Shown here: piece after piece, positions 1-10,892 of the stretch | How the letters are laid out: every line of letters begins with the position of its first letter | How positions within the stretch are numbered: the first letter of the stretch is position 1 | Assembly (NCBI GenBank): GCA_025617375.2 | Contig: JAMYGW020000002.1 | Location: 62,001 to 126,000, forward strand | Direction: 5' to 3' | From: Acarospora socialis | Taxonomy: Eukaryota > Ascomycota > Lecanoromycetes > Acarosporales > Acarosporaceae | Length of the DNA: 64,000 bases | Made by a program: the position numbers and the translations under genes | The notes under the pieces: model-generated | What the model saw: the letters and a program-made list of their open reading frames with translations, nothing else | Database searches by the model: none | What the model was told of the DNA's origin: nothing

Positions 1-1480
1 GTATGCCGGTGGGAATATGCCCTCCTCACCTCGATACATCCCTCGGTTGAAGAATTGAATCTTCGTCATCTTGACCGATTGTCCCCTGGGCTTGGTCAAA
101 CAGTTACGTTGGTAGTGAGTTTTGGCGGAATCGATAGGATATATCTGAGTGCCAAGGTCAGTCTAGTCTCGAAGCCGGAAATTATAGCTATGTGGAGCTC
201 ACACAAGCCCAGGAGACTAGACCACAAAGTCCTCCGGCTATGGCAACCGGCAAGGGAGAAGTAGTTGTAGAACCCTGGAAAGCGGCCAACAGTTGTTTGC
301 TGCTTTCGTACGTTATAAAATAGATAGCTGTCCCAATCGTATCACGCACTACCATGCAAAGTCACAGGATCAGCTCCCTTGTTTACGATGACGCATCGGG
401 AAGAATGTTATGAGCACTACTCACGAAGATGCAAATGAAAACCAGAATATAAACCTCCAACGCCGCGATGCGTAATAATGCTTTTTGCCGTCTTGAAAGT
501 CCCTTTCTGCTGGTAGCTTCGCCGTACCGGATCATCCATGCTCGACGTACTGGTCCTTGCCATCAGAACGGAGATCTGAGCGCTCAGCTTGGTCAGCTCG
601 AAGGGGCAGGCAATTGCTGTGATGATTGCTCCAGCCGTCGCACCAGCCGCACCGAAACAAGCCACCGTCGCAAAGGTCGGGTAGCTCCCTCGCTTGTTCG
701 CCGTGACCAAGGGTTCTTCACCTCCTGTGGTCCGTGCGATTGCTGCAGAGTAGCTGTATTTGGCCTTTTGATAGATGGAGAAGGACACGGTCCGGACGAG
801 GGTCACACTCGCGAGCGGTGCAAGGGCGCCTACATAGCACATGAAGTCAGCTTAGCCCGTAAACCTTCATGTCCAGTAGATGAAGCTGGATGCATCGAGT
901 ATTGCCTTCGGTTCAAAAGAGATCTCTTGTCCCGCAGCAAGATCCTCCCAAAGAGTACCGGGCTCGTCCGAACTCAGAGTAGAGGTGCCGATTGTCCATA
1001 GCTTAGCGGACAGCAAGTGGAGACGCGGTACAGGACTTGATAGCATTGAGAATGGGATGAACTAACCCCGCCAGAAGCCCTTGAAACCCTCATTTTTGTA
1101 GGTATGTTGGACGCAATCGGTGAAGTGATCGAAGCGGTACCTATCCTTCCGTGAGCTCATCCAACACTCATCCATGGCGAAGTAGATGGGAGGAATAGCT
1201 CACGCTTGCATTCGGGTCTTGACGGAGTCCAGAGGATACTGCCATCTAGGTCAGCGACATTCACTTTCATCCTCCGGTCAGCACTCCCTTAGGGCAAATA
1301 TGGTATACTGACAGCAACGAATGTCGAGAGAACGCTGCTCGAGCTGGCCGCTATCTCGGTCCGATACTGCTTGGCCCAATGTTTGGCCTGGCGCGGGCTG
1401 GGGGCCATGAAGAATCCCATGTGACCGTCTCTCTCGACCGCAGCGTCATGGCCGAGTCCTGTCGTATGTGACTCTGGCAT
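1..1480 (-). CDS. Mitochondrial carrier family (SLC25) protein, 3' end outside window
   Basis: Inner-membrane solute carrier of the three-repeat SLC25 family; the substrate cannot be told from sequence. Six exons can be spliced: 1480-1313, 1238-1204, 1140-1067, 829-425, 348-203 and 144-30. The next intron runs off the left edge, so the last part is missing. About 314 residues are visible. Each repeat keeps its PxD/E-x-x-K signature: YPLDSVKTRMQ, CPFELTKLSAQ and YPIDSAKTHYQ. Repeat 2 is followed by HLLRDTIGTAIYF, typical of fungal carriers of this type. The first in-frame ATG (1480) gives MPESHTTG and then MAPSPRQAKHW, also usual for the subgroup. Intron 3 is long (about 237 nt). Family assignment is firm; the exact N-terminus is less certain because an upstream exon is possible. 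Confidence 0.88.
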
Positions 1481-2591
1481 CCTCGTTGGCGACAAGGAGC
1501 GGGCACCGTTGGAGGATCCAGAGTCGAAGCCGTCAACGCAATTGCGATGAAGCCGGAATCCAGTCGTAGTCCATCAAGCTTACTGCAGAGCGACGATGAG
1601 GATATGATGGATGTTCGAGACTATCCGCCCGTGGCTCGTGTGTACGGTGCTGTTGAAGCGGGTTCTGCAAGGTGGGGTCTGTTGTTCCGGGAGCTCAGAG
1701 ATAAAGTAGGTACTTCGTAGTCGGGTACTTCGACTCTTCAGAGGATAAGGTAAGGTCTGTGAGGATTGTACTGTACCAGGTGATATGTGGGGAAGACACA
1801 AAGGGTCCACGAGGATAAACCAATGAAATCAGCAATTACGGGTGTGGTAGCTGCAGCAGGGCCACTTCACTGTCTCCCTTCCTGCTGTGCGCAGATGATG
1901 GAAGATGTGATTGGGAAGAAATGCACCCCCTTCACTTTCACAGTTTTGCGACATCGATGATCTACTCCATTCAGTTTGCATTTAACGGCGGGGACGTCAT
2001 TATTACTACCTTACTATTAATATTCGGCCCGCTAAGGTAAGATAAAGGTTGTTTAGTGTGTATACTACGTAAAGTATATCACGCAGCTTAGGTAGCCACC
2101 CAACAGCTGTAAATTACAGAATAGATTACTCCCAAGACCGAACCCCTCTCCTAAACACAACATTGAACCGTACTTGATCTTGGAAGGAATTCGAGCATGT
2201 CAAGTCTACCCTACGGTATATACTGGGTAAGATATTGACACATGAAAGGGTATCAAGATATCCATGTAAGTACATGTCTGCTGTCTGATGTACAAAGTAA
2301 ACCTCCTGGTCCGCACAATGGACTAGCGACCACTCTCCCCCCTTCCATGAGGTAGTGTAGAGGGAGTGGAAACACATCTGCTCCGTCGCAATGCAGCTCT
2401 ATGACGAGAGATCCACCCAAAGCCCATAACAGTACGATAGATGTACTAGCCCACGCAAATTCGGCATCATGAGCTGAATGATTGTGATCATCGAACGGTC
2501 CCGACTGCTAAAGTAAATGAAAACAGTACCTCATCGACCTCGAACATTCGAACAAGAGGTATGGTGCCACAATATGATAATGAAGCAAAGC
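1481..2591. other. Intergenic region
   Basis: No coding signal with a recognisable product. It lies between the start of the carrier gene and the 3' end of the DUF2293 gene. It contains AT-rich stretches near 1990-2110 and several AGGTA/TTAGGTA-type motifs (for example near 1709, 2033 and 2090) like those seen in other intergenic regions of this window. Confidence 0.6.
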
Positions 2592-5500
2592 CTAGTCAAG
2601 CACGATAACCTCTCGTCGTGGTCGCAGGGTCGGATGCGGTTCGTACGACCTGCCGTCCCGGTCTGTTATTCGTCGGAGAGGACTGGTCGCTTGCCCGGTA
2701 TGCTGACCGGCCCATTCCAGGTAGCGACCATGGTCAACGTACTCTGGCCGATCAGCTCGAACATACCTGCTTCCTTGTGAGTCTATGCCATGACATGTAA
2801 AGAATGAATCGAAGCTGGTCTTCTCACCGTCTCTGTTCGGCCCGTAATGGAAGGTAGCCGGGGAGGTCTGATACCTGCTCGCTCGAAGCCTGTTGAATTG
2901 CGTTGTTCGGATAGGAGCGGAGTAGCGGCCCTGCTTCTGTAGCATTTCCGTACGTGTAATAATATGTTGATTGCGGTCTATCGTTTTCCACTTTGCCGAA
3001 TTCAGGTGTAAGGACTGGCGGTCGCTGTGTTGGGTTCGCCGCTGGACGTCGGTAGACGGGATAAGGCTTCCCAGCATATGGCTCGTCCCCGGGTATTCGC
3101 TCATAATGCACATGATCCTTTGCTCCCATCACATCGTCCCTTGTTGTAGCCGGGCGTCTCGCACTTGCACCCGGTGTAAGCTGCACACTTTCGTTTATGT
3201 AAATGGGACGAGACTGGTCTCCCTCTGATATCCTGACATAGTGTAAGGCCTGGCTAGTATTTCTCTGCGAGTCAGCACTGCGAATAGGGTATATACTGGG
3301 ATGGTCCTCATCCCTCAGCCGAGCCCTGACAACATGTGTTGAATGAGAAGTCCGATGAGCTTCATGCAATTTAGGCAGCCTATCGGCACTGAATGATGCA
3401 TCATCTTGTTCAGTCCGAGGTGCTGGAAGTCGACCAGCCCTTGGTTGCAGCAGAATGTTAGTCTTCTCTACCAGGTCTCCGGAACAGGAATCCTGGTGTC
3501 CAATATCACGAGCAATCTCACGATGAGTGCTTCTCGACACCACATGGTATGGACCTTGGTACTGCTGTTCTTGATCAACAATGTCCAAAGAACGTAGAGA
3601 AGGTCTGTGACGATATGTGGGTTCCATAATGGTTTGTACTCGATCATGCGTTCCATTGCGCTGATGTGGGTCACCGAGCTCCAGTTCAGATAAGCGGACC
3701 ATCTCCCTTTCAGCAGGCCGCCTGGACGAAAGGTCACTTTCAATCCATTCTACTCGGCTGGGTCTACTGTCAGAGACATCAATATGTGTTATTTTGCTGG
3801 TCACAGCAGGTACTGGATTTGATTGTCCATAGGCAAGGTCTGTGACCCTTCGCCTCTTCGGTAGGTGATTATCACCATACTCATTGAGCTCAAGGATACG
3901 TGGCATGACCGGTGAATGGCCTGATCTTATAAGAATCGGCAAGTCTTGCTGCGCAGCATGCGGCTGAATCTCTTGTTCTATGAGCCTTGTGGACAACCCA
4001 TTCTCGTCGTGGCGCACCATAGAAGAATCAACATGGTGCGTCGGGCCTTCTATTGACGGAAGTACATGATCTTGTTGTTGCCAGAAGCTCGGAATAGCTT
4101 CTCGGTCGAGCTTGCGTTCGCTACCGGTGTGAACGATCTTAGCGGGCTTCGCAGCACTATCAAGATAAGCGTCATCCTGCACTGAGCGAACCTGAGTTCT
4201 GAAAGCCAAAGGATACCCAGCTTCTCCAGCTGTGGCAGGCAACTGAAGTTCAGTTTCTGGATATTCAGGTGGAGATTGAGGGCGGTGATAAGTCGACGGA
4301 CGGTGCATCAAGCGAGAATCCTATCCTGTTTCAGTACCAAGAACTATACGTTGCAACCTCTCCACTTGGAAATCAAGCAACCCCTGGACCCTGTTCTGGT
4401 CAGCAATGTTCCACTCACCTCTGTTCTCCCTCTGACTTGTGCGTAATGCCCGTTGATCATCCCACCGAGACTGGATTGTGCTGTATCTTCCAGGAGTCTA
4501 GGCAAGAATAAGAAGGTGTTAGAATATGTTTGAGCAGAGAAGACAAACCGATACCCGTAAGCAGGTTGAGGTCGAGCAGTACGCCTGCTGCCAGAGCCCA
4601 TCGGAACCTCGCGCGCTAGTTGCAAATTCTGGAAGGGAGCCTTCCTATACCGATCCAAGGCTTGATCCCACGCTCTATATCGACTAAACCCTCTACGGCC
4701 GAATCGTTCTTTGGCGCGCTGCTCATCCCCTTGGTACGTGCGATCTGCACGTTGGAGGATGGCTGGAGCGGCGTAGTCAACTGCGGATAGCTGATCATCC
4801 TCGATAGCCACCGGTTCGTAACGATAATCCACTGGTCTTACTTGGACGTCGTCCGCTAAAGCATGACTTGAGATGATTTCCACACTGGAATCTCGAGGGA
4901 CAAGAGATTTGTTAGCTATACTATCAGTATCGTCGTCATCATCATCAGATATGACAATGACTTCGCGGAGGATCTCCTCCATGTCATTGCTCCCATCTTC
5001 GCCGTCTCCACGCCATTGCACAAGTTGATCTAAACACTTTTGCTCTATCTGAGCTCTGGCGGCATGGTATGTGCCAGTCCTCAACAGTCTGTCGTAATTC
5101 GTATAGACATGCCTGATATGTGCTACGACAGCAAGCTGTACCCGGCGTGGCAAAGACAGCTCCGATGCCGTACCTACCCTGCTTTTACCCTATCAACGTT
5201 CAGCGAAGCCGGAGGATCCATATAGGCGTGACGGGATACCTTTTGGAAAGCTCTTGAGATGATCTTGTTGAGGTCTGCTTCAGGTATCTTCGGGAACAAA
5301 TCCTTGATCGCGTCTCGAGCTTCGGCATTCAAAGTTGCTTGTGAGACATCTGAATTGGCCGAGTTCTTTCGCTTCCTTTGGGATTTTTGGACTCCATTCT
5401 CGGGTTCACCATGATATGTTCGGATTACGTGGCCAAGCCTAGATATGTGGAGGCCCAGGTCCATGCACGCCTGCCCAACGATCCAGCTGGGGAAGTGATG

Positions 5501-5922
5501 GCCGATTCGGTGGACCTGGTGCGAAAGAGTACTTTTGTGGTTCTTGTGTGGCGTTGTCTACCAGTCATCAAGACTTGTGTGCAGAGATCGTCTGGAATAG
5601 ATAGACGTACAGAAACAATAAGGACTTTGACTCCGTGCTCCCTTGCAAGTTCTTTACACCTGTTAGTCAAGTGAGGATTGCCAGCAGGAATGAAAGTATA
5701 TCCAGGCGGAGCTTCGGCCTCAAAAGAAATCTTTCACTAGTATTAGCACCTTTTCCCGTGCCTGGAGGGCCCAAAGCGACCACAAACCACTGTATATAAC
5801 TTCTTCTTCTCTTGCGTAATAGATTCCAGTATGACTTTGTACGGCCTCTTTCTGTGTCCTGTCGCTTTACTACGCGCCCTCGCCGCTCGTGCGGATGCAG
5901 CGCTCTGGTGTACTCGAGCCAT
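2592..5922 (-). CDS. DUF2293 domain-containing protein
   Basis: Fungal protein of unknown function with a DUF2293 core. Seven exons fit without frame problems: 5922-5788, 5730-5611, 5557-5240, 5189-4549, 4497-4419, 4320-2828 and 2766-2592, giving about 986 residues. The N-terminus is basic (HRKRPYKVILES), followed by the family block APPGYTFIPAGNP and a region like HQVHRIGHHFPSWIVGQAC. The DUF2293 helices follow (DAIKDLFPKIPEADL, then RRVQLAVVAHIRHVYTNYD). After an acidic stretch with a run of Asp, the last roughly 600 residues are charged, low complexity and probably disordered; this tail is much less conserved in the family. The ATG at 5922 is the first in frame and begins MARVHQSA. It is divergent from the DUF1763 gene 321 bp away. 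The fold is known only as a Pfam family, so no activity is assigned. Confidence 0.85.
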
Positions 5923-6243
5923 GACTGTGCTCCGCCCATAGTCTCAACGTTGGGCAAGTATGTCTCCAGCAGTCTCACCACAAGCCTGCAGTGTCAGTGT
6001 GTACGTTATTTCTATAGCATGCTGTTAGTCTACAAGCCAGTGGCGCTCATCAACGGTTCTCCAAGCATGAGCTTGAAATTTTCCTAATGGCATCCCAGGT
6101 GGGGACAGTTGTTCACGGATGAACGTTGCCTCGATCGGGGTGTTACACCAATGTGGAAAATGCTGACTCAGCATGCGACAGCGGAAAAGGCCGCTCCAAT
6201 CCCACCCTTCCAGATTACGGTCGACGGGTTCACAGCGAGCAAC
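5923..6243. promoter_or_regulatory. Shared promoter region, DUF2293 / DUF1763 genes
   Basis: The 321 bp between two divergent start codons (5922 minus, 6244 plus). No TATA box or known factor site stands out. Its role as a bidirectional promoter is inferred from position only. Confidence 0.4.
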
Positions 6244-6685
6244 ATGGCAGGGCCATCTAAAGAAGCCATTGTTCTATCATACCGCCATCTCTACCGACAT
6301 GGCCTTCGCGCAGTTCAATATGCCACCCCTGCCCGTCAAACCCTTCGACAGCGACTCCAGCACAGGTATCGTACGGGCCACGCAGCCGACTATAACGAGC
6401 AGGCGATTGAAAACACCATAGAGTTCCTCAGAGGAGCCGCAAATGTGAAAGGACTGGAGCATCGGATTGTGAAGCGTGTGATATTTGTATGGTGGTGGGA
6501 AAATATGAGTAGCAGACAGATTCAATTGTACGCACGCTCACGTATCGACATCTGCATCCTGTACTTACAAGATTAGAACCAAGAAAGCCTCGCCGATGGA
6601 TCGCTATCTTCGAGGGACAGCCCTGGAACCTTTCTACTTTACGCTACAGATGCTGGACGACACCATGGGCATGTGTCTCCGATGA
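6244..6685 (+). CDS. DUF1763 / LYR-like small protein
   Basis: Small fungal protein of the DUF1763 family. Two exons, 6244-6527 and 6577-6685, give 130 residues. The N-terminus MAGPSKEAIVLSYRHLYRHG carries an LYR-like tripeptide in a helix, as in complex-I LYR proteins, most of which act in mitochondrial assembly. The family block IEFLRGAANVKGLEHRIVKR and the WWWE motif follow, and the C-terminus ends LQMLDDTMGMCLR, the usual end for the family. The open frame extends upstream to 6109, but the family starts at the ATG at 6244. The 49-nt intron is GTACGC...TTAG. A mitochondrial role is inferred from the LYR resemblance, not shown. Confidence 0.82.
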
Positions 6686-8138
6686 GAATCGCTCCGAGGG
6701 ACGCTCCATCTTCCTGGACTCTCTCGTCGTTTCGATCCTCGACACCTACGCTGGCATGATCCCTCTCGGATCAGGAACCGGTTATGCACCAGCAAGGGAT
6801 CGCAACCACTTCTCCAGCAACATAGAGTCCAATCTGAAATCCCTCCAGAGCCAAAATGGATCTCGCAAACAGGCGTGGTCAACACCCGATTCATGCTTCA
6901 TGCTTCGGGCGGAGCCTAACAGAGGTGGCCTAGCCCCACGCCCTGAGCTGCAGTCCTTTTAAACACCGATTCAGTTGGGAATCCAGACCGTTACGATATC
7001 TGTTGTTGACTCTCCATGGACGCTCCTAGCAAAGTTGACTCGTCGCGTTGCTGTACCTTCGTACCTCAGTACCAGGAGACGTTTCATCAGAATTAGTGTC
7101 ATCAACTCCTTGACCCTTACTGCAGGGTAAGAACCGTGACGTCGGACTGGGTTCCTGAACAAAGGGAGTTGCAAATGGGGGAGAAAGATGTAAAAACAAG
7201 TGTCTTTATCAGCACATGGCGTTGTTGCACTACCCGGCCTTGTGGTTCAAAACGCCACTGTAACACAGGCCGTTACTGTATCACAAATGATACGACGATA
7301 GCCCTGTTTGCTTCGTTATAGGTAATGTTGTATCACCACATCTGCTGCGTCGAATCGAGCAAATATTAATGTACAGTTTCTTGATGAGCCGCTCCAATGT
7401 ATGCAATTCACAAACCATGTTAGATGACTACCTATTATATCTCTTCGAAGGACGGCGAAAATTTCACTCCTGAAGGTGCAGATTTCCTGTAATCCACATA
7501 GGTAACTTACTCGTATAATAATACGAGTACATGGACTGAACACCTGTTCGAGGTCTAGTATTGACCCTTTCTGGCTTAGCCCCTTCAATAGTCTTCTCTT
7601 TTAGCCGAAACTTGTTTCTATATCCGGAACTTCCAGCACACGCGTATCCGTAATTAACCTAACTTAACTCACTTTCAATTGGGCCCTTTCTCCCCAAAAC
7701 TGACTTCCTTCTTCCTTCTCAGCTTCGATATCCTATTCGTGACAGCGGGCCAGTCACTCCACTCAGTCAGCCTCACCTCACCTCACCTCATCACCCATCG
7801 ATGTTGTGTTGGCGTCGCTATCCGTACAAATAATCACTCTGTCTATATTGTGCCCTTGTTTCATCGTGACTGTGTCACCAATGGGTTCCTGAGAGGCTGC
7901 CGATGCAACAGATTCGATGCAACGGTCGCGCTGACTGAGCTTGACATCTACTCTTCCCGCTGCCCTTGAACCGCCTCCACGCCCTATTAGGACGCATTGA
8001 TTTGATGTCCCTTGCTCTACACCTTCTCACTCGTGCCTTGAAGATCGCCAGAAGGCTTCGACCCGACTATCTTTGAGGCTCCTATACTCTCGAACCCGAG
8101 CCATCTTTTTCGTTACGTTTTTATCCTTTACAGTAATC
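6686..8138. other. Intergenic region and likely 5' UTR of the next gene
   Basis: No gene supported. The last 450 bp are pyrimidine-rich, with CTCACCTCACCTCAC repeats near 7770, and look like the promoter and leader of the membrane protein gene at 8139. Stop codons interrupt all frames elsewhere except for short chance ORFs. Confidence 0.55.
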
Positions 8139-9498
8139 ATGTCCAACTCGACAAGTATGTTAACCTCCGTTCATGCTCCAGACCACGCTGACTTTACTGC
8201 ACGATGTAGCTTCTGCCCGCGGCTTCACCAGCTCATCCGCATCATTTTCATCTGCAGCGTCTTCGTCTGTCTTTTCTTCATCGGCTCCTCCTCCATCGTC
8301 ATCATCACCACCACCACAATCATCTTCATCATTCGAGCAATCCTCGTCTCCACCGCCATCCAGCTCTTCTTTCCAACAGTCCTCGAGCTCCGCTGGCCCC
8401 GCTTCTTCATTCGTAGCCTCATCATCAGCACAAGCCGCAGCACCAGCCTCTTCCGCGGCTCCCGTGGCGACGACGGCATTGATCACATCAGTTATCACCG
8501 AGTCACCGGCGAGTAACGGCGCAACCGCAGTTGCCACTACTGTCATCCTTACGTCCACCGCGCCTGGGCCGGCATTCCCGGCGGCAACGTCGACCGCGAC
8601 GCCAACAACTTCGCGTACATCGTCGTCGACATCTTCCGATGCCGCAGCCCTAGCAACGTCATCGGCCCCGCCACAGACCAACAGCGGTGGGCTCTCAGCA
8701 GGGGGGAAGATAGCTGTGGCCGTGGTCGTACCCGTAGCAGCCGTCGCCCTGATTGTGTTCGCTCTTCTCTTCTTGTGGAGACGACGTAAACAGAGGAAGG
8801 ATGCTGAAGAGCTTCGCCGGAAGGAAGTGGAGGAGTATGGCTTCAATCCCAATAATGACCCGACACTACCTGCGGTTGCGGGTACCAACAGCTTCGGTGA
8901 CGAGCCAACGGAGATGCGAGAGGATGGCGCAGGCTACCGCGGTTGGGGAACAACGTCAACAGCGAGAAAGCCCTCGACCCAGCTGTCAGGTGGCGCCGGT
9001 CCCATAGGAATGGCATTGTCAGATGGTGGAAGCAACCCGGGAGACTACCACCACAACGGATCCCCGACAGGCGGCACAGGACACAACTCAGACGTCCATT
9101 CCGGTGATCCTCTTGTCGGTAGTCCCAATGGCCGGCCGCTTTCCACGGAGTCGGAAACCATCGGTGCTTTAGGAGCTGCACCTGTGATTGCTGGAAATAG
9201 GCAGGATAAAGACATTCATCGTGGACCATCAAATGCTTCCTCGGCCTATTCTGGAGGTCGCCATTCGGACACTTCTGGCGAAGCACCAATGCCCGGAGCG
9301 GCACCGGGACCACAACACTACAAGGACGGAGTATATTACGATGAGCATCTGCCACAGCATGGCCCCTATGGCGATGGAACTTATGGCGGCATGGCACAAC
9401 CGGTAATCAGGGACGTGCAGGCCAGAAGGAACACGAGGATCGAAAACCCGTCCGTGTTCCCGCAGCAAGGGAACGCAGGGATCGCGCAGAACTTCTAG
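8139..9498 (+). CDS. Ser/Thr-rich single-pass membrane protein (Mid2/SKG6-like)
   Basis: Two exons, 8139-8154 and 8210-9498, give 434 residues. The first exon carries only MSNST plus one base. The extracellular part (about residues 6-180) is almost entirely Ser, Pro, Ala and Thr and is a likely O-glycosylation stalk. A single transmembrane helix begins GGKIAVAVVVPVAAVALIV and ends in a basic stop-transfer RRRKQRK, with a cytoplasmic tail of about 220 residues rich in Gly, Asn and Pro. There is no clear N-terminal signal peptide, which is common among fungal wall-sensor-like proteins of this layout. The architecture resembles Mid2/Wsc-type or SKG6-type proteins, but there is no WSC cysteine domain, so a role in wall sensing or polarity is only inference. 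Confidence 0.72.
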
Positions 9499-10892
9499 TC
9501 ATTTCCTCTCTGTTTGGTTGGTTCAAGTTACTCGTCCATGGCGTTGTACGAATTGGTTGATGCTCGCTCCCAAACAGTCCCTGTGCCTTTTCATAATCAA
9601 TCACGGTACATGCCCATCCCTTCTCCAGATATCAGTCACCCTGGACGGTCCCTAAACTTAGTCGGCATACATTCTTTTAAAGTATCTATTCTTACGGCAG
9701 TTAATACTATGCGATGCGGGTCCGGATCTCTGTCATCTATCAAGTGGCCACATACGCGAATGCTTTGAACTCTCTCGCTTTCTCTCCTGAAGTGTGTATA
9801 GGTGGAAAAGATGGTAGCTGGGAAGTTGGCAGGAGCGATGGGATTTCTCGGGCGGTCGCCAGATGCTGTGTGGTATGTATCTTAAACATATCTGGGTCGT
9901 TTGTGCTGTACAACGGCCGGGCAGCCTTAAGCTGTTGTATGGCTTATCCTAATCTCCATTACAACAAACGCACAGTAGCATTTGTGGTGCTAGGGCTGGA
10001 GACAGCAAAGTGCATACCAATCAAGTGAGGGACGTCTACACTGTATCCCCTAACCGCATACTCTCCCCGACTCGTTACAGCACGTGGTTGAATCTGAAAT
10101 ACTTCGCAAACAGGTGCAGACCGTACCAATCCCGAGGTAGTGGCCGGCACTTTCACTTCTTTTCACCACTCCTATGTGGAGCACAGTGTATCACGCAAAG
10201 ATCGCCGAGCATGCCAGTAAATTATTAGAGAAAGATGCCGCTGTTCTGAGCCAGGTCATCCTGGGGTGCCTGTATGAGCACTACGTACTTCGTACATGAT
10301 ATTAGTTCACCCTCGTTGCTTTATCAGAGTAGGACGCATTGTTATTAATTGATGTAGGAACCCAATTTCCGTTTGAGAGTTTGGGAGTCGAAGCGCAGTA
10401 GTATAGGTAGTGTTCCAGATCAATTCACATGGGGAACAATCAACAAAGCGTGCCGGCTCTGGAAGACGTCATTGGTCCGTATCAACATCAGATCTCTTCA
10501 AGCTCCCAGACCCGACAGGCTGTTTCTGTTACGTTCAGAACTTCATATACATACCTTACCTATATCCCTGACATAAACAGCAGAAGCGGGCTGGTGAACA
10601 GCCAATAATCAAGCCCTTCCAACAACGGGCCGTACACAAACGTGCATATATATCCTTTCGTTGTTGCGCATCATGTGTTCCTTGTATCTGTGCCAACCCG
10701 GACCTTGACAGCAACAACGTGGGGCATGCAGGTCACTCGCACATGGCACTTGCTCTCTCCGCACTTCTGCTTGTCTTAGGTACAATATCTTAAGATTCGC
10801 ACATATCGTGTGTTTTGCTGCGCTTTCTCGCTTCCTGCGGAGACCCGTAAGGGCTTCTGTGGAGCCGAGTCTCTCGATCACCCCCTACCACC
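9499..10892. other. Intergenic region
   Basis: 3' flank of the membrane protein and upstream region of PHO81. I see no coding exon with a known family. Short ORFs on both strands lack support. Confidence 0.55.

Noticed and set aside
7230-7262. B-box-like GGTTCAAAACGCC suggesting a tRNA gene
   Set aside because: No matching A box at the right distance and no cloverleaf pairing.
8160-8888. Long minus-strand ORF (242 codons) opposite the Ser-rich membrane protein
   Set aside because: It is the complement of a Ser/Thr/Ala-rich GC-biased exon; its Asp/Glu/Ala-rich translation is the usual shadow of such sequence.
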